From: Chloroflexota bacterium
GTDB lineage: Bacteria > Chloroflexota > Dehalococcoidia > DSTF01 > RBG-16-68-14
Assembly (NCBI GenBank): GCA_022570885.1
Contig: JACZYW010000005.1
Location: 1 to 33,650 of the forward strand
Direction: 5' to 3'
Length of the DNA stretch: 33,650 nucleotides
Shown: piece by piece, positions 15,461-23,641 of the stretch
Numbering within the stretch: position 1 is the stretch's first letter
Layout of the letters: every line of letters starts with the position of its first letter
Translations under genes and position numbers: made by a program
Notes under the pieces: model-generated
What the model was told of the DNA's origin: nothing
The model's database searches: none
The model's input: the letters and a program-made list of their open reading frames with translations, nothing else

Positions 15461-15741
15461 TGGGTACGGGTGGTACGTTTCTGAGCACCGAGAGGACGGC
15501 GAGACTAGCATGGCCAGGAACAGCCTGGCCCGCGTCTGGGAGCGAGAGCTGCTGCCACGTAGCCCCTCGAGTTCTCCAGGCCCCTGCAGGCCGGCGATCC
15601 TCAGGACGCCCAGTTCCAGAGCGATGCTACGGCATGGTCGCTCTAGCGTTCTGGAACCCTGACGAGAGCGACACGGGCCGGGATTGCCCCGGCCATCTGA
15701 CGCGCACCTGGAACGGGCGGATTGAGATGACGCTGCGATAA
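15461..15741 (+). pseudogene. C-terminal remnant of an ethylbenzene-dehydrogenase-like haem-binding domain
   Basis: No complete ORF exists, but two frames together give a family-like ending. They read VWERELLPR, then LEFSRPLQAGDPQDAQF, then CYGMVALAFWNPDESDTG and HLTRTWNGRIEMTLR before a TAA at 15739-15741. The pattern (EF-RPL-TGD-DD-QF ... Y-M-VA-WN ... GH) recalls the DOMON-like haem-binding domain (EB_dh) found in c-type cytochromes and ethylbenzene dehydrogenase gamma subunits. At least two frame changes separate the pieces, and the 5' part of the gene is absent. It suggests the cluster once carried a haem protein as well. Confidence 0.4.
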
Positions 15742-15762
15742 TCCCTCTCCATTGGCTTGCTT

Positions 15763-15790
15763 GCCCGGGTGGTCCTCCTTCCACCCGGGC
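15763..15790. terminator. Hairpin between convergent transcription units
   Basis: GCCCGGGTGG/CCACCCGGGC (10 bp, perfect) with loop TCCTCCTT lies between the plus-strand train and the minus-strand two-component genes. It has no T-run on either side, so its role as a two-way terminator is inferred from position. Confidence 0.45.
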
Positions 15791-15928
15791 GGGCACGCCG
15801 CCGAAGTCCTGTGGGTCATCAGTAGCTCAGGGACACTGCGCAAGCAATTCTCAACAGATCGCACCTTGGCTTCCCTCGCTCACCCAAGTGGCGGTAGCGT
15901 GCCGCCTGAGGGGGGGGGCCAGCCAAGG

Positions 15929-16588
15929 TCATTGCTCCTCCTGGTTAAGGCTGACGAGGCCGGTTCGCAGGGCATAGGCAACAGCTTCGGCGCGGTTGCG
16001 CAGGTGGAGCTTGCTGAGGATGTTTTTCATGTGGTAGCTCACGGTGTTATGCGAAATGACGAGTGCTGCGGCTATCTCCTTGTTCGTGGCACCGCTGACC
16101 ACTTGCTGGAGCACCTCTCGCTCACGTTCCGTTAGCTCAGACTCAGGGCCATCGGTGGTGGGCGCTTCCCTGTCCTGGCGGGCGAACTCGGCCAGGATCT
16201 TAGCGGCCATGCCGGAAGAAAGGGGCGCGTCGCCCTCAGCAATGCTCTGGAGCATCCTGCCGAACTCCTCGCCGGAAGTATTCTTCAGGATGTAGCCCGC
16301 AGCGCCGCTCTTGATGGCCTCGAAAAGATCTTCTTCATCGGCTGAGACGGTCACCATGACGATCTTCGTCTCCGGCATCTCCGTCTTGATGAGCCGGGTA
16401 GCCTCCAGGCCGCTGCATTTCGGCATCCTGATGTCCATGAGGATCAAGTCCGGTCGGAGCTTTCGTGCTTGCTCCAGCGCTTCCCAGCCATCGCTGGCCT
16501 GGCCCGCAACCTCCATGCCCCAGGCGCGCAAGAGGCTGGCGACGCCGTCGCGAAACAGCGCGTGGTCATCGGCGATCAGGACGTTCAT
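15929..16588 (-). CDS. NarL/FixJ-family response regulator
   Basis: This is a 219-residue two-domain regulator. The receiver has the acidic pair in LIADDHALF, the phospho-acceptor Asp in LILMDIRMP (~residue 52), Thr/Ser in MVTVSAD and Lys in GYILKNT. The LuxR HTH at ~150-215 has LTEREREVLQQVVSGATNKE and NTVSYHMKNILSKLHLRNRA. It starts with ATG overlapping the stop of the kinase gene (ATGA), so the pair is translationally coupled. Its targets are not visible, but it faces the copper/thiol gene train and a paralogous HTH remnant lies at 6535. Confidence 0.92.
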   Translation of the reverse strand: MNVLIADDHALFRDGVASLLRAWGMEVAGQASDGWEALEQARKLRPDLILMDIRMPKCSGLEATRLIKTEMPETKIVMVTVSADEEDLFEAIKSGAAGYILKNTSGEEFGRMLQSIAEGDAPLSSGMAAKILAEFARQDREAPTTDGPESELTEREREVLQQVVSGATNKEIAAALVISHNTVSYHMKNILSKLHLRNRAEAVAYALRTGLVSLNQEEQ

Positions 16589-18498
16589 GCCTGCGTCCGT
16601 CCATGGCGCCGGCTCCCGGTAAGAGGCACCATCACGGTGACGTTGGTGCCGTTATAGGGCTGAGCATCAATGTGGAAGGTGCCGCCGATGGCCTCCGCAC
16701 GCTCTCGCATCGTCCGCAGGCCGAAACGAGGCCACTCGCCGCGTCTCGAGACCGACGGATCGAAGCCCTGACCATTGTCCTCGACCGTCACTATCAGTTG
16801 ATCATCCTTGGCCGCTAGCCTCACCCAGATCTCGCTGGCCTTGGCATGCTTTCTTACGTTGCTCAGCGCTTCCTGGATAATGCGTATGACCTGGATTTCC
16901 GTGGCCACGCTCAGCGAAAGGTCTCGTACCTCGTCATCCGACTGACACCGGACCCGCAGGCCGCTCTGTCGACTGAAATGCTGCAAGTACTCATTTAGTC
17001 CAGCCACGAATCCGGCCTCGGTCTGCTTGGTACTCAGCAGGCCTAGTATTGCTTCCCTGACATCCGCGTAGACTTCGCGGGCGGCTTCCTCCAACTCGGC
17101 GAGCAGTTGTTGCGCTTCCAGGCTCTTGCCCTCTTTGAGGAGCTTCCTGACGGCGAAAGCCTTGGTATTGACATACCCGAGAACCTGAGAAACCCCGTCA
17201 TGCATCTCGTGAGCGATCCGTTCGCGCTCCTCTAGGACAGCCATAGCTTGAACCTTTTCGTATAGCTGGGCATTCTTGATGGCTACTCCCATTTGGTTGG
17301 CCATTGATTCCAGCAACTGCTGGTCGCGAGTCGCTAGGGTTATAGGCTCCCTGGAAGCAACGCAAAGGACTCCAACGACTTTCCCCTCGGACCTTAGAGG
17401 CAGGGACGCAAGGACGCGAAGCGCTTCGTTCCCGAGTGGTTCTGGGCGGTACATTGGCTCCCCGGATTCAGCTACTCTCCCCACCACGCCCTCGCCTAGT
17501 TTGAGGATTTCGGCGCTCTGGGGAGCGTCGGCCTCGGTGGTGCGGCGAGCAGCCAGCCCCAGAGTTTCGGAGCGTTCATCCAGAAGCCAGATCTCGCCCG
17601 AATCGGCCTCGCTCACATCAATGATCGCGGCGAGAGCTATGTCCAGCACCTGGTCGAGTTCCAGTGTGCTGCCGGCGGCGGCCGACAGTTCGTGGAGAGT
17701 TGCTAAGTCTCGGTTCCGCCGTACCAGCTCCTGGAACAACGTCGACTTCTCGACAGCGATACCTATCTGACTGGCGACCCGCTCTAGCAGCTGGACTTCG
17801 TCGGCACCGAACTCCTTTTCTCGCTCGCTTGCCAGGCCTAGTATCCCAACCGTCTTCCCTCCGGACCGGAGCGGTACACTTATCAACGAGCGCAGCCCTT
17901 CCCGGTGGGCTAGCTCTTGGACGCGGGGGTCGGCAAAAGCGTCCTTCACGACGATGGTTCGTCCGGTCCGCACCACCTCAGTCCCCAGCGGCTCCTCCCC
18001 CAGCTTGCTCCGCGCGGCTTGAGCGACCACGGCAGCGGACAGGCCGCGATGAGCTGTGAGGAAGAGCTCCTCTCTGCTCTCGTCAAGCAGGCAGATGAGG
18101 CCAGCAGACACGCCAGTCCTGTCTAGCACTACATCCAGGCCCACGTTCAAGGTTTCCTCCAAGCTTTCCAAGTTGTCCAAGGCGGTTGTTACCGCGTTAA
18201 TGGCGGAGAGCTCTCGGTTCTTCCGGAGAATCTGCCCTTGTAGCCTGTCCACAATGTCAAACACGGCCTGAGAGAAGAAGAACGCGGCGACGGCGGCGAC
18301 GGCGGTGATGGAGCTGAACGCTATGGCCGCATGGATGTAGTTGGGCAAAATAACGAGGCCAATGAGATTAAGAGCTGCAACAGCCGCGACGGGGAGGGCG
18401 ACAGTCACCCACCGGAGACGCGAAACGGCCCTGCCCGCCTCTGCTGAAGGAGCAGGCTCGACGACTGGCGACCGTGCATTGAAGCGCTCAGCTCGCAT
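16585..18498 (-). CDS. GAF-domain sensor histidine kinase (NarX/LiaS type, HisKA_3)
   Basis: Two membrane helices (~residues 27-80, from VTVALPVAAVAAL to AAVAAFFFSQAVF) lead to two GAF domains (~100-250 and ~265-410). A HisKA_3 domain follows with the phospho-His in ERIAHEMHDGVSQ (~residue 435). The HATPase_c domain has the N-box IIQEALSNVRKHA and G1 box VEDNGQGFD. The lack of a large extracellular loop points to cytoplasmic sensing by the GAF domains, perhaps of redox or small ligands. The ORF track starts at GTG 18525. ATG 18498 is preferred because GGAGGTGAAGGG lies between the two. It overlaps its response regulator by 4 bp. Confidence 0.9.
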   Translation of the reverse strand: MRAERFNARSPVVEPAPSAEAGRAVSRLRWVTVALPVAAVAALNLIGLVILPNYIHAAIAFSSITAVAAVAAFFFSQAVFDIVDRLQGQILRKNRELSAINAVTTALDNLESLEETLNVGLDVVLDRTGVSAGLICLLDESREELFLTAHRGLSAAVVAQAARSKLGEEPLGTEVVRTGRTIVVKDAFADPRVQELAHREGLRSLISVPLRSGGKTVGILGLASEREKEFGADEVQLLERVASQIGIAVEKSTLFQELVRRNRDLATLHELSAAAGSTLELDQVLDIALAAIIDVSEADSGEIWLLDERSETLGLAARRTTEADAPQSAEILKLGEGVVGRVAESGEPMYRPEPLGNEALRVLASLPLRSEGKVVGVLCVASREPITLATRDQQLLESMANQMGVAIKNAQLYEKVQAMAVLEERERIAHEMHDGVSQVLGYVNTKAFAVRKLLKEGKSLEAQQLLAELEEAAREVYADVREAILGLLSTKQTEAGFVAGLNEYLQHFSRQSGLRVRCQSDDEVRDLSLSVATEIQVIRIIQEALSNVRKHAKASEIWVRLAAKDDQLIVTVEDNGQGFDPSVSRRGEWPRFGLRTMRERAEAIGGTFHIDAQPYNGTNVTVMVPLTGSRRHGRTQA

Positions 18499-18915
18499 TC
18501 CCCTGGACGTCCCTTCACCTCCCACAAGCTGGGCGGCGCAGAACTAGTAGCTGAACACCCGACTCCGACATATTTGTACGATACCTCTTACACACCTACT
18601 GTCACAAGCGCTCATATGGTCAATGTGATCCCCTTTACGTTTGCATGACCTACCTCCAAGAAGGGGCCGAATGGCCCTACGCACACGGGTCCGTTTGTCA
18701 CATCGAAGGTTGCGCATGGGAAGGGGCTCGACCCCCTCCGTTTTGGGGAAGCACGGGCGGATCATGGCGGCAGGAATCTGACGTTGACCACGCGAAGCCC
18801 CTGCTACCTGGTGACCCCGGTGTGGGGTGGCAAAACCCCATCCGTATCTGGAAGGTTGACCTGCTGAGCTGTGTGGGCCAGCCTTGAGGTAGCATCTCCT
18901 CTCGGAGGTCTGGCC
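18499..18915. other. Intergenic region upstream of the histidine kinase, ~415 bp
   Basis: It must hold the kinase promoter (minus strand). A weak pair, TTGTGA and TATCGT, is seen around 18575-18610. Short G/C-rich inverted repeats (GGGG-CTCGA-CCCC near 18725, GGGGT...ACCCC near 18824) precede the transposase remnant. No gene is supported. Confidence 0.4.
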
Positions 18916-19158
18916 TTGATCAGCTATCTTCCCCTCTTCTGCGCTCTCCTCCGTAGCGCCCTGGGCTCCCGCCAGCAGCTCCTGTTCGAGAACCTCGCTC
19001 TCCGTCAGCAGGTCGCCGTCCTGTCCCGTCAGTCGCGCCGACCGAGGCTATGGAGCGGCGTGGCCGACCAATGCAAGTCCTGGGCGACGCACGCGACCGG
19101 TCATCCCGAGATGTACGTCGCACAGCCCACGAGGCTGTTGAAAAAGTCTGGTCCGTAG
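18916..19158 (+). mobile_element. Transposase/integrase N-terminal remnant (rve/IS3-IS481 style)
   Basis: TTG start 7 nt after GGAGGT. The first ~45 residues (LLRSALGSRQQLLFENLALR, QVAVLSRQSRRPRL) match the conserved opening of rve-type transposases that continue with a DR-FW segment. Here the similarity stops at ~19052, and the catalytic DDE core is absent. Near 19133-19150 GGCTGTTGAAAAAGTCTG resembles a common insertion-sequence end. It is a dead fragment. Confidence 0.55.
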
Positions 19159-19250
19159 GTGTGGTGTGGCGTATGCTCGCCTTAGGAAGAGGCGGGGGGT
19201 GAGGAGGCTGCCAGATGATGGGCCACCGCACCAAGCGCTTATTGTTTTTG

Positions 19251-19294
19251 GGAGCGGGAAGAGGGGATTCGAACCCCCAGCCCCTCCTCGGCAA
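19251..19294 (-). repeat. Inverted tRNA-Gly 3'-half fragment
   Basis: Read on the minus strand, TTGCCGAGGAGG...GGGTTCGAATCCCC...CTTCCCGCTCC is the 3' half of a tRNA-Gly(GCC) from anticodon loop to discriminator. It is similar but not identical to the intact gene at 4417 (acceptor strand CTTCCCGC instead of CTTCCGC). It therefore came from a different tRNA-Gly gene or host and marks a second integration event. There is no 5' half, so it is not a functional tRNA. Confidence 0.75.
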
Positions 19295-19358
19295 TTGGGA
19301 TCCGGCTCTGCAAGCTGCTAACAATTAGGGGGTCGCGGGGCGATGCAATTAGGTGGTC
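19290..19358. repeat. Left arm of inverted repeat (pairs with 21097-21205)
   Basis: The reverse complement (GACCACCTAATTGCATCGCC ... TAGCAGCTTGCAGAGCCGGATCCCAATTGCC) matches 21097-21205, except for a few bases and a 40-bp extra piece in the right copy. It contains two copies of CGACCnCCTAATTG on the minus strand (19322-19335 and 19346-19359). Confidence 0.75.
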
Positions 19359-19485
19359 GGGCGTAACTGACGCTGGCGGAGCATCTGCTACCCAAGTATC
19401 TCGCGCTAAGCGCTGTGCTTCACGAATGGCGAGCTGAGCGAAAGCAGCCCAATTATGTGCTGTTCTTCAGCCCGCCTCGCGCGAA

Positions 19486-20129
19486 TCACGGCACCGGCGA
19501 CCAAGGGAAGACCTGGTCGGTTCCGGGATTTTCGGTGAGGCGAGTTTCGTCGGAGCCGTCTGACCCCATCACGTAAACCTCTCTGTTGCCATCGCGTTTG
19601 GACTCGAACGCTATAAGGCTGCCATCGGGCGACCACGCCAGGCTAAAGTCATCCAGGGGGCATCGGTCAAGCGCACCTCTTCAGAGCCATCAGCGTTCAT
19701 AACGTAGATGTCGGAGTTGCCGTTCCGCATTGCCGTGAAAGCAATGCGAGAACCATCCGGCGACCATGTCGGCCCTGAATCGCTCCCAGAATCATTCGTC
19801 AGATTTCGCGGGTCTGCTCCGTTCGCCGCCATCACGTATATTTCATTGTTCCCATCACGGTCAGAGCGGAAGACGATCTGGTCACCGGTCGGGAACCACC
19901 TGGCTTCCCAGTCCATCCCCAGGCTATCAGTTAGATTAATGGTCGGGGCATAGGTCCCCTCCGTCGGCGCTTGCCTCAGTGCCCATGAGCCGCATCTCCC
20001 TCGAAGCGTTCGACAGGCGACTAGCTTGTCCCGCCATGTAGGTCCGCCGGACGTAATCTTCACCCAGAGACGGCACCGGAGAAGCCATAGGGTGATGCCG
20101 AGGCCCGCGATCAGCAGCCCTGATCTCAC
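19486..20129 (-). pseudogene. TolB-like beta-propeller protein, frameshifted
   Basis: The minus-strand reading has PD40/TolB-type repeats: ARWFPTGDQIVFRSDRDGNN, EIYVMAANGADPRNLTND, TWSPDGSRIAFTAMRNGN and DIYVMNADGSEEVRLTDAP. At ~19650 the frame shifts and a further repeat follows (DDFSLAWSPDGSLIAFESKR, REVYVMGSDGSDETRLTE) to a stop at 19486. The N-terminal ~50 residues look out of frame or unrelated, so the true start is uncertain. A second fragment of the same family lies at 4736, so the two margins of the island carry similar broken propeller genes. Confidence 0.65.
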
Positions 20130-21096
20130 CCATGTGATGTTATCGCTCCAATCTTGCCAAGCCTTCGAACTCCAGCGAGTGGTGGAACGCTACGGCAATA
20201 GGTAGCTGGGACGACTGGGGCGCGGGCTGAACCGGCCCGGTGCTCAGGTTTGGTGGCCGAGAAAGGGACAGCGACTGTGGGATTGGAGGCGTCGTTGATT
20301 GCGCTCCTTTCCTTCGCTACAGTGTCTGCTGGACAACGGCCGAATCGCGTGAAAATCCTCTGGTCTGCCCTGTTTTCAGAGAATCAGAGGACCTGTGCCG
20401 GAATGGGTCGGCCTGGGGGCGCTAATTGAATCTGACTGGGGCTTGTTCAGAGGTGTTCCTGTCGAGAGTGCTTTGGAGCCTCTGGTCCTCCAGGACAGTC
20501 CAGCTTCCTCTGCCACGGGAACCGACGAGAGCAGCATGGTGACCTGCCCCCATAAATGCTACCACTCGCTATGTTAGTCTCGGTATGGCTGGCAGGAAGT
20601 TCGAAACCACGCGGGCTGTGGGTATCATAGCCTCAAATTCGAACTCCTAGAATCGCGCTCAGTCCGGACTAGGGTGAATCTCGGCTCGCTAAGGCTAAAT
20701 GTCGGCCGAATGACCCCAGATCTGGTTCGAATCCTGTTGGGTCATCTGTCACTCTGACGGCCCGGACGCTGTCGCCGGGCCCTCGCAGGGTAGATTCCCT
20801 CGGACGGGGTGAGGGGCCCCTCCGGGCGGCGTCGGGGCTTCTGGAATGGTTCTGGGGCGGCTGCTGGGAAACCGAGAGGCAAGGTCAGTCGGCGAGCGGA
20901 GGCTAGTCTCAGACCTCGACAGGAAGAGGCAGGAATCGTCCGGCGACCTATGCGTTGCCATGTAGTCGCGGACCAGCAGCTTCAGGCGAACGCGCTATGA
21001 CCTCGCACAAAAAGCCAGCGCACAAGGTGGAGTTGGGCGACTTGTCCCCGTTCGCCAGCCGTCTTGTAGAGCGATCTGAAGGCCATCGTTAGGCCA
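20130..21096. other. Non-coding or decayed DNA, ~970 bp
   Basis: No intact gene is supported. Around 20540-20650 TGACCTGCCCCCA, followed by ATG at 20585 (MAGRKFETTRAV, then a stop), looks like the left end and first codons of an IS3-like element, at low confidence. A hairpin GGCCCGG/CCGGGCC lies near 20758-20781. ORFs in the track here have no recognisable similarity. Confidence 0.4.
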
Positions 21097-21205
21097 GACC
21101 ACCTAACTGACACGCCCCGCGACCCCCTAATTGTTAGCAGCTTGCATCGACCGAAATAGGAGTGGTAAGTTCGGTAGCAGCTTGCAGAGCCGGATCCCAA
21201 TTGCC
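21097..21205. repeat. Right arm of inverted repeat with internal 40-bp insertion
   Basis: It matches the reverse complement of 19290-19358. TAGCAGCTTGCA occurs twice (21135-21146 and 21175-21186), bracketing a 40-bp piece that contains ACCGAA...TTCGGT. CGACCCCCTAATTG (21120-21133) and a variant AGACCACCTAACTG (21096-21109) are repeated motifs; a further CGACCTCCTAATTG lies at 21423-21436. Confidence 0.75.
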
Positions 21206-21286
21206 AAGGAGGGGGTCGGGAGTTCGAATCTCCTCTTCCGCTCCAAAAGAGCAACTAGGCGCACGGCTCGTATCTAGATCTGGCCG
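21201..21286 (+). repeat. Right direct repeat (attR-like), tRNA-Gly 3' half plus flank
   Basis: This is an 86-bp copy of 4447-4532 with one mismatch. It starts in the anticodon loop (TTGCCAAGG), lacks any 5' half and ends at TCTGGCCG. The left side of the repeat joins the island's inverted repeat; the right side should be original chromosome. Confidence 0.85.
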
Positions 21287-21731
21287 TTTTTCGGTCAGAG
21301 GAGGAGGTGGGCCGTGCGCCTTGACGGAGAAGGAACTCGCAGAAAAACTGCGCTCCAAAGGCTACGCAGTCTGGCAGCACTGGAGCCGCAATGACGTGTT
21401 TTAGCTTTGGCTGTGCGGCCGGCGACCTCCTAATTGGCAGGCCCTGCGAGGCCTCCGCCGCTGACCCTGACTGGGCAGCCAAATCGGAACGGGTGGCTCG
21501 AACTCGCGACCCTCTGCTTGGGAAGCAGATGCTCAGTAGCCTTCACTATGCAGACATAGTGTTCCCGCCAGACGTCACGGACAGCGAGGATACTGGCGTG
21601 GGCTGGGAAGCGCCGTCTCTCTCTGGAACGCGAAGCTTATCGGCCGCGTCAGCGAGACGGGTCAGGAGTGGCTAAGAGGATGCGTCGCACGAAGTCAGGA
21701 CTGAGCGGATATCCTCAGCCTGGCAGACGAG
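21287..21731. other. Chromosomal flank of the island, 445 bp
   Basis: A short in-frame stretch (LTEKELAEKLRSKGYAVWQHW, ending at 21404) after GAGGAGG could be a small or truncated gene, not recognised. At 21495-21534 (minus strand) lies a tRNA-Gly(CCC)-like fragment: GAGC, anticodon arm CTGCTTCCCAAGCAG and GGGTCGCGAGTTCGAGCC. It has no acceptor stem. Confidence 0.45.
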
Positions 21732-22043
21732 CTACCGTACTCGGCGACTCTGGGAACCTTTCAGGTTCTTGATCGTCAGCTTGGCACCCCTCTTCTTGGC
21801 GATCTCGACCGCCTTACTAAGGTCGTTTTGGGGCACGCGTAGCTCCTTCCTAGCGTTCCCCTGCGTCTGTAGACGGGCTATCGCCCGGCCGATCCGCTTG
21901 GGATCCGAACTCCGCTCTACCTCGGTGGCAATGTTCCCCTTCTTGACATCGAGCTTACGCTTCCCGCTGATCGACACTTCTGTGCGTCCACGGGAGCCCG
22001 CCACGCGGCCTGCGATTCGGGCTTGCTGCTGTTGCTTCGGCAT
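21732..22043 (-). CDS. Small basic protein, unknown function
   Basis: ATG 22043 is preceded by GGAGGG at 4 nt; the longer track start has no such site. The 103 residues are strongly basic and rich in Gln, Lys and Arg: MPKQQQQARIAGRVAGSRGR, then EVSISGKRKLDVKKGN and a C-terminal half with KAVEIAKKRGAKLTIKNLKG. No hydrophobic segment is present. The composition suggests nucleic-acid binding, but I recognise no family. It stands alone, 190 bp downstream of pyruvate kinase on the same strand. Confidence 0.6.
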   Translation of the reverse strand: MPKQQQQARIAGRVAGSRGRTEVSISGKRKLDVKKGNIATEVERSSDPKRIGRAIARLQTQGNARKELRVPQNDLSKAVEIAKKRGAKLTIKNLKGSQSRRVR

Positions 22044-22234
22044 CTGACCCTCCATGTGCTCCTGGTCCGTCGAACCTGTCTGGGGTGATGATACACGAAA
22101 CACTGAGGACGACGGAACAAGATTCAACCGGCGGGGAACTCACTGGCATGCAACGGAACCTCGGCCGACGCCAGCGAAGCGCATTTCGGATGAGTACACC
22201 ATTGGCACATGGTGCCTAGAGCGCTGGGGGCAGA

Positions 22235-23641
22235 CTACCTAACCCGCACCAACCTAACGAAATTAGTCCGGCCCGCAGGCCCATCAGGCGCTGCGCCGAC
22301 CACGACAACATCGGCACCACCTGAGAGAAGGCGCCTCGCGCTTAGCTCATAGGCGACGCCTCCGATCGCGTCCACGTCCTGTCGGGCTGCAATGACCGGC
22401 ACTACTCCTCGCCACAGGCAGAGCTCCCGGGCGGTGCTCTCCCGCTCGCAAAAGGCAAAGATCGGCTGCGTCGGTCGCAGCTTCGACAGAATCCGCGCCG
22501 TCCTCCCGGATCTCGTGAACGTAGCCAGCGCCGCTGCGCCGACCTCGGCCGCAAGCATCACTGCGGCGTGGCAGAGTGCGTGCGAGCGGCTCCCTCGGCG
22601 TGCCGGTTCCAGAACCGCCCCGCCTCCGATGGCTTCAGCCTCCACGACGATTCGGTCCATCGCCTGCACGGTCTCAGCCGGGTATTCGCCGATCGCCGTC
22701 TCGCCGCTGAGCATGACTGCATCGCTGCCGTCGAGGACCGCATTGGCCACGTCTGACGCCTCGGCACGCGTCGGCTGGGGACTGTGTGTCATCGACTCTA
22801 GCATCTGCGTCGCCGTGATCACGGGCTTCCCGAGCAGGTTCGCTCGTCTGATGATGCGCTTCTGTGCGCCGGGGACCTTCGCGGGTGACAGTTCGATACC
22901 AAGGTCGCCCCGTGCCACCATGACTCCGTCGAACGCGCGTATGATACCGTCCAGGTGTCTGAGCGCCTCCGGCCTCTCGATCTTGGCGAGGATGGGCACG
23001 CTCAGCGCCGACTTGGAGACGACTCTCCGGACGAGCTGAATATCGCTCGGGCGACGAACAAAGCTCAGCGCCACCATGTCGACGCCCTGGGCAAGTCCGA
23101 AGCGAAGGTCCTCCTCGTCCTTGACAGTCAAAGCTGGGGCGCTCAGCGCGACGCCTGGAATGTTCACTCCTTTGTGCGACCTGAGCGTCCCGCCGCGAGC
23201 GACGATACATTCAACCTCATGCCTGCGCGTCCTGCGCACCTGCAACTCGAGAGCGCCATCATCAAGCAGAACGCGGTCGCCTGGCCTGACTTCCTGGGGC
23301 AGGCCAGCATAACTGATCGAGATGCGTTCCGCCGTTCCCGCGATCGGCCGCGTTGTCAGGACGAGACGCGACCCCTCCCGCAATTCAACGGAATCGTCGG
23401 TGATGATGCCGACGCGAATCTTCGGACCCTGCAGGTCCTGTAGGAGGGCCACCAGCCTGCCAGCCTCCTGGGCTAGCCGTCTCGCCGTGGCAATGCGCCT
23501 AGCGTGCGTCTCCCTGTCTCCGTGCGAGAAGTTTAGCCGAAGTACATCGACGCCGGCCTCGATCATCTGCCGCAGGACGGCTTCGTCATCCGTTGCCGGC
23601 CCAAGGGTCGCTACAATCTTTGTCCGTCGCTTCCGCTTCAT
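22235..23641 (-). CDS. pyk: Pyruvate kinase
   Basis: This 468-residue enzyme transfers phosphate from phosphoenolpyruvate to ADP, the last step of glycolysis. Signatures in order are KIVATLGPATDD (~8-19), RLNFSHGD (~35-42), LQDLQGPKIRVG, the active-site lysine segment ILAKIERPEAL (~220-230), MVARGDLGIEL, PVITATQMLESM and SDVANAVLDGSDAVMLSGET. A shortened C-terminal domain follows (TFTRSGRTARILSKLRP). ATG start; AGGAGG lies ~13 nt upstream. No partner gene is adjacent. Confidence 0.95.
   Translation of the reverse strand: MKRKRRTKIVATLGPATDDEAVLRQMIEAGVDVLRLNFSHGDRETHARRIATARRLAQEAGRLVALLQDLQGPKIRVGIITDDSVELREGSRLVLTTRPIAGTAERISISYAGLPQEVRPGDRVLLDDGALELQVRRTRRHEVECIVARGGTLRSHKGVNIPGVALSAPALTVKDEEDLRFGLAQGVDMVALSFVRRPSDIQLVRRVVSKSALSVPILAKIERPEALRHLDGIIRAFDGVMVARGDLGIELSPAKVPGAQKRIIRRANLLGKPVITATQMLESMTHSPQPTRAEASDVANAVLDGSDAVMLSGETAIGEYPAETVQAMDRIVVEAEAIGGGAVLEPARRGSRSHALCHAAVMLAAEVGAAALATFTRSGRTARILSKLRPTQPIFAFCERESTARELCLWRGVVPVIAARQDVDAIGGVAYELSARRLLSGGADVVVVGAAPDGPAGRTNFVRLVRVR

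Noticed and set aside
20715-20750. tRNA-like 3' end (GGTTCGAATCCTGTTGGGTC)
   Set aside because: The T-stem does not pair properly and no anticodon arm can be found upstream.
21097-21205. Integron attC site built on GTTAGC and its inverted partner
   Set aside because: The core sequences do not fit RYYYAAC/GTTRRRY and no integron integrase or cassette array is present.
21162-21404. ORFs with RRGSGVRISSSAPK-type sequence near 4447, 19324 and 21162
   Set aside because: These are translations of tRNA-Gly sequence, a familiar false ORF. Only the last ~25 codons of the 21162 ORF could be anything else.
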